From Ruminococcus sp. (GTDB lineage Bacteria; Bacillota; Clostridia; Oscillospirales; Ruminococcaceae): 52,469 nucleotides of DNA. The DNA lies in NCBI GenBank assembly GCA_019420505.1, contig JAHZHC010000017.1, forward strand, positions 1 to 52,469. The letters run 5' to 3'. The notes below the pieces were generated by a model. That model was not told the origin of the DNA. It did no database searches and saw only the letters and a program-made list of their open reading frames with translations. Below are positions 50,674 to 52,469 of this stretch, one piece after another (the first letter of the stretch is position 1; each line of letters opens with the position of its first letter). A program made the translations under genes and the position numbers.

Positions 50674-52311
50674 ATGAGAAAGTATAAAGGAAAAGGCGTT
50701 TACGGAGCTTATGCTTCAGGGAAAATTTCAATTTTTAAGCGTCAGGATATTTCGGTTAAGAGATTTCATACGGAAGACAGTGAAGCTGAAAAGGCAAGAA
50801 TAAAATCTGCTAAGGAAATATCGGCTTCACAGATTAAAAAGATTCATGAAAAGGCTTTGAAGGAAGTGGGCGAAACTAATGCTCAGATCTTTGAGATTCA
50901 CATGATGATGCTCGAAGATGAAGATTACAATGAATCTATTGAAAATATAATTGATACTCAGCATGTAAATGCAGAATATGCTGTTGCAGTCACTGCTGAT
51001 AATTTTGCGGAGATGTTTTCTTCAATGGACGACGCATATATGCAGGCGAGGGCGGCTGATATAAAAGATATTTCAAATCGCATTATCAGCAATTTATCCG
51101 GAGAGGAATCAAATAAAATAAATTCTGATGATAAAATGATAATTTGCTCCGACGATCTTGTTCCGAGTGAAACAGTATCTCTTGACAAAGAAAAGGTGCT
51201 TGCATTTGTGACGGCAAGCGGTTCTTCAAATTCTCATACTGCCATACTTGCAAGAAATATGAATATCCCGGCTGTTATCGGTGTAGGAAACAAGTTTTTA
51301 GATGAAATAAAAGACGGAATGGAAGCTATTGTTGATGGATTTACAGGTGAAATATATATAAATCCTGATGAAAAGACGAAACTGGAAATGCTTAAAAAGC
51401 AAAAGGCTGATGAGGAGAAGAAAAAGCTGCTTCTGAGTTTAAAGGGTAAAGAAAATATAACTTTGGACGGCAGAAAGGTTAACATTTATGCCAATATCGG
51501 AAGTGTAAATAACATAGGAACAGTACTTCTTAACGACGCAGGGGGCATAGGACTTTTCAGAAGTGAATTTCTTTATCTTGAGAATAACGATTTCCCCTCT
51601 GAAGAACAGCAGTTTAACGCATATAAAAGAGTGCTTGAGAGCATGGCAGGGAAGAAGGTTATAATAAGAACTCTTGATATTGGAGCAGACAAACAGGCAA
51701 GCTATTTTAATTTAAAAAAAGAAGAAAATCCTGCATTAGGTTATCGTGCAATAAGGATTTGTCTTACCAAGCCTGAAATTTTCCGTGTTCAGCTGAGAGC
51801 ACTTTTCCGAGCTTCAGTTTACGGAAATTTAGGAATTATGTTTCCTATGATAACAAGCGTCGGTGAAGTCGAAAAGATTCTTGATATCTGCGAAGAGGTT
51901 AAATCAGAGCTGAAATCTGATGGTATTGAATACAGCGAAAATATTGAACTTGGAGTAATGATAGAAACGCCTGCGGCGGCAGTTATCAGTGACAGGCTTG
52001 CACCAATGGTTGATTTTTTCAGCATCGGGACGAATGATTTGATACAATATACGCTTGCCTGTGACAGGCAGAATCCGGATATTGAAGAATTCTGCGATCC
52101 GCACCATGAAGCGGTTCTTAGGCTGATAAAGATGTCCGCCGATAATGCTCATAAGCATAACACATGGATTGGTATCTGCGGTGAATTGGCGGCTGATACT
52201 TCATTAACCGAGACCTTTTTACGAATGGGAATAGATGAGCTATCTGTTTCACCTCCTTATATTCTTGCTTTAAGGGATAAAGTTAGAAGTCTTGATTTAT
52301 CTGAAAGTTAA
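50674..52311 (+). CDS. ptsI: PTS enzyme I
   Basis: A 545-residue PEP-protein phosphotransferase that starts the PTS relay. The phospho-His is His188 in GSSNSHTAILARN; the usual motif is GGRTSHTAI, so two residues before it differ. The PEP-binding domain has LFRSEFLYL, TLDIGADKQ, GYRAIRICL and ends with the catalytic Cys502 in WIGICGELAAD. All known catalytic parts are present. It is the last gene of the PTS unit; a hairpin follows. Confidence 0.96.
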   Translation: MRKYKGKGVYGAYASGKISIFKRQDISVKRFHTEDSEAEKARIKSAKEISASQIKKIHEKALKEVGETNAQIFEIHMMMLEDEDYNESIENIIDTQHVNAEYAVAVTADNFAEMFSSMDDAYMQARAADIKDISNRIISNLSGEESNKINSDDKMIICSDDLVPSETVSLDKEKVLAFVTASGSSNSHTAILARNMNIPAVIGVGNKFLDEIKDGMEAIVDGFTGEIYINPDEKTKLEMLKKQKADEEKKKLLLSLKGKENITLDGRKVNIYANIGSVNNIGTVLLNDAGGIGLFRSEFLYLENNDFPSEEQQFNAYKRVLESMAGKKVIIRTLDIGADKQASYFNLKKEENPALGYRAIRICLTKPEIFRVQLRALFRASVYGNLGIMFPMITSVGEVEKILDICEEVKSELKSDGIEYSENIELGVMIETPAAAVISDRLAPMVDFFSIGTNDLIQYTLACDRQNPDIEEFCDPHHEAVLRLIKMSADNAHKHNTWIGICGELAADTSLTETFLRMGIDELSVSPPYILALRDKVRSLDLSES

Positions 52312-52320
52312 AATAAAAAA

Positions 52321-52347
52321 GTCTCGTTATCATAAAGATAACGAGAC
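52321..52347. terminator. Bidirectional terminator between ptsI and guaB
   Basis: gtctcgttatc (52321-52331) pairs with gataacgagac (52337-52347). T-rich on the minus strand (ttttttattt) and A/T-rich on the plus strand. Confidence 0.85.
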
Positions 52348-52365
52348 GAAAATATTATTTTAAAA

Positions 52366-52469
52366 TCAAATCTGAGCAGAATAATTAGGAGCTTCCTTAG
52401 TGATGTAAATATCATGAGGATGAGATTCCTTAAGTCCTGCACCGGTTATCTTGATAAACTTAGCCTTTT
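52366..52469 (-). CDS. guaB: IMP dehydrogenase, C-terminal end (partial)
   Basis: The minus strand is open from the right edge to a TGA at 52368-52366. The 34 residues read KFIKITGAGLKESHPHDIYI then TKEAPNYSAQI, which matches the C-terminus of IMP dehydrogenase, the enzyme that makes XMP for guanine nucleotides. The rest lies beyond the window. The shared terminator at 52321-52347 ends it. Confidence 0.92.
   Translation of the reverse strand, partial: KAKFIKITGAGLKESHPHDIYITKEAPNYSAQI

Noticed and set aside
1..52469. CRISPR arrays, transposases, integrases or phage genes
   Set aside because: No regularly spaced repeats and no protein with such motifs were seen in any frame.

Overview
The window looks like a stretch of chromosome from a low-GC, Gram-positive gut-type Clostridia, most like Ruminococcus and relatives. 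Signs of this are AT-rich DNA, strong AGGAGG-type ribosome binding sites, TTG and ATT start codons, an FMN riboswitch on a RibU-type ECF riboflavin transporter, an HPr with both the His15 and regulatory Ser sites, a CD1247-type protein behind efp, and a membrane-anchored surface protein with a cohesin-like domain. The genus is inferred from gene content, not from a database search. I see no prophage, transposase or CRISPR array, and most of the window is orderly core genome.

Layout. 1-3770: end of an unidentified gene, metA (acetyl-type by its residue 111), a GT-C-like membrane glycosyltransferase, and an HD hydrolase with a YqxD protein. 3837-5212: infC-rpmI-rplT behind a long attenuator leader, with infC starting at ATT. 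5264-23036: a long same-strand run for nucleic acid maintenance and translation: trmH-like methylase, dprA, topA, trmFO, plsX, rnc, a radical SAM protein, smc, ftsY, rdgB, yhbY, nadD, yqeK, rsfS, leuS. 23083-28184: rpsU with a structured leader, yqeG, an endonuclease IV-like protein, an acetyltransferase, aroQ, an M24 peptidase, efp and an Asp/Cys-rich zinc-ribbon protein. 28228-32540: FMN riboswitch and ribU, a secreted NlpC/P60 wall hydrolase, and an ACT/PFL gene pair. 32567-35273: small accessory genes (two GNATs, an MGMT-like protein, a membrane protein, a PHP phosphatase). 35404-41775: the cohesin-like surface protein, a phosphofructokinase, a GH36 alpha-galactosidase, tRNA-Leu(GAG), a gene remnant, a small kinase and two small unknown proteins. 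41863-52469: ahcY, a membrane protein, malQ and glgP, then a complete glucose-type PTS (EIICBA, HPr, EI), and the end of guaB.

How the genes work together. Carbohydrate genes dominate the right third: alpha-galactosidase frees galactose from oligosaccharides, MalQ and GlgP turn maltodextrin or glycogen into glucose-1-phosphate, the PTS brings in and phosphorylates a glucose-type sugar, and PFK commits it to glycolysis. The cohesin-like protein hints that enzymes may be displayed on the cell surface. The left two thirds is translation and chromosome housekeeping. Almost every promoter I could read has a TATAAT-like box exactly 17 bases from its -35 box, which helped to correct several start codons. 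The most interesting signals are the folded rpsU leader, the infC attenuator with its ATT start, a 29-base palindrome over the HD-gene promoter, the Asp/Cys repeat protein behind efp, and the anchored cohesin-like protein.
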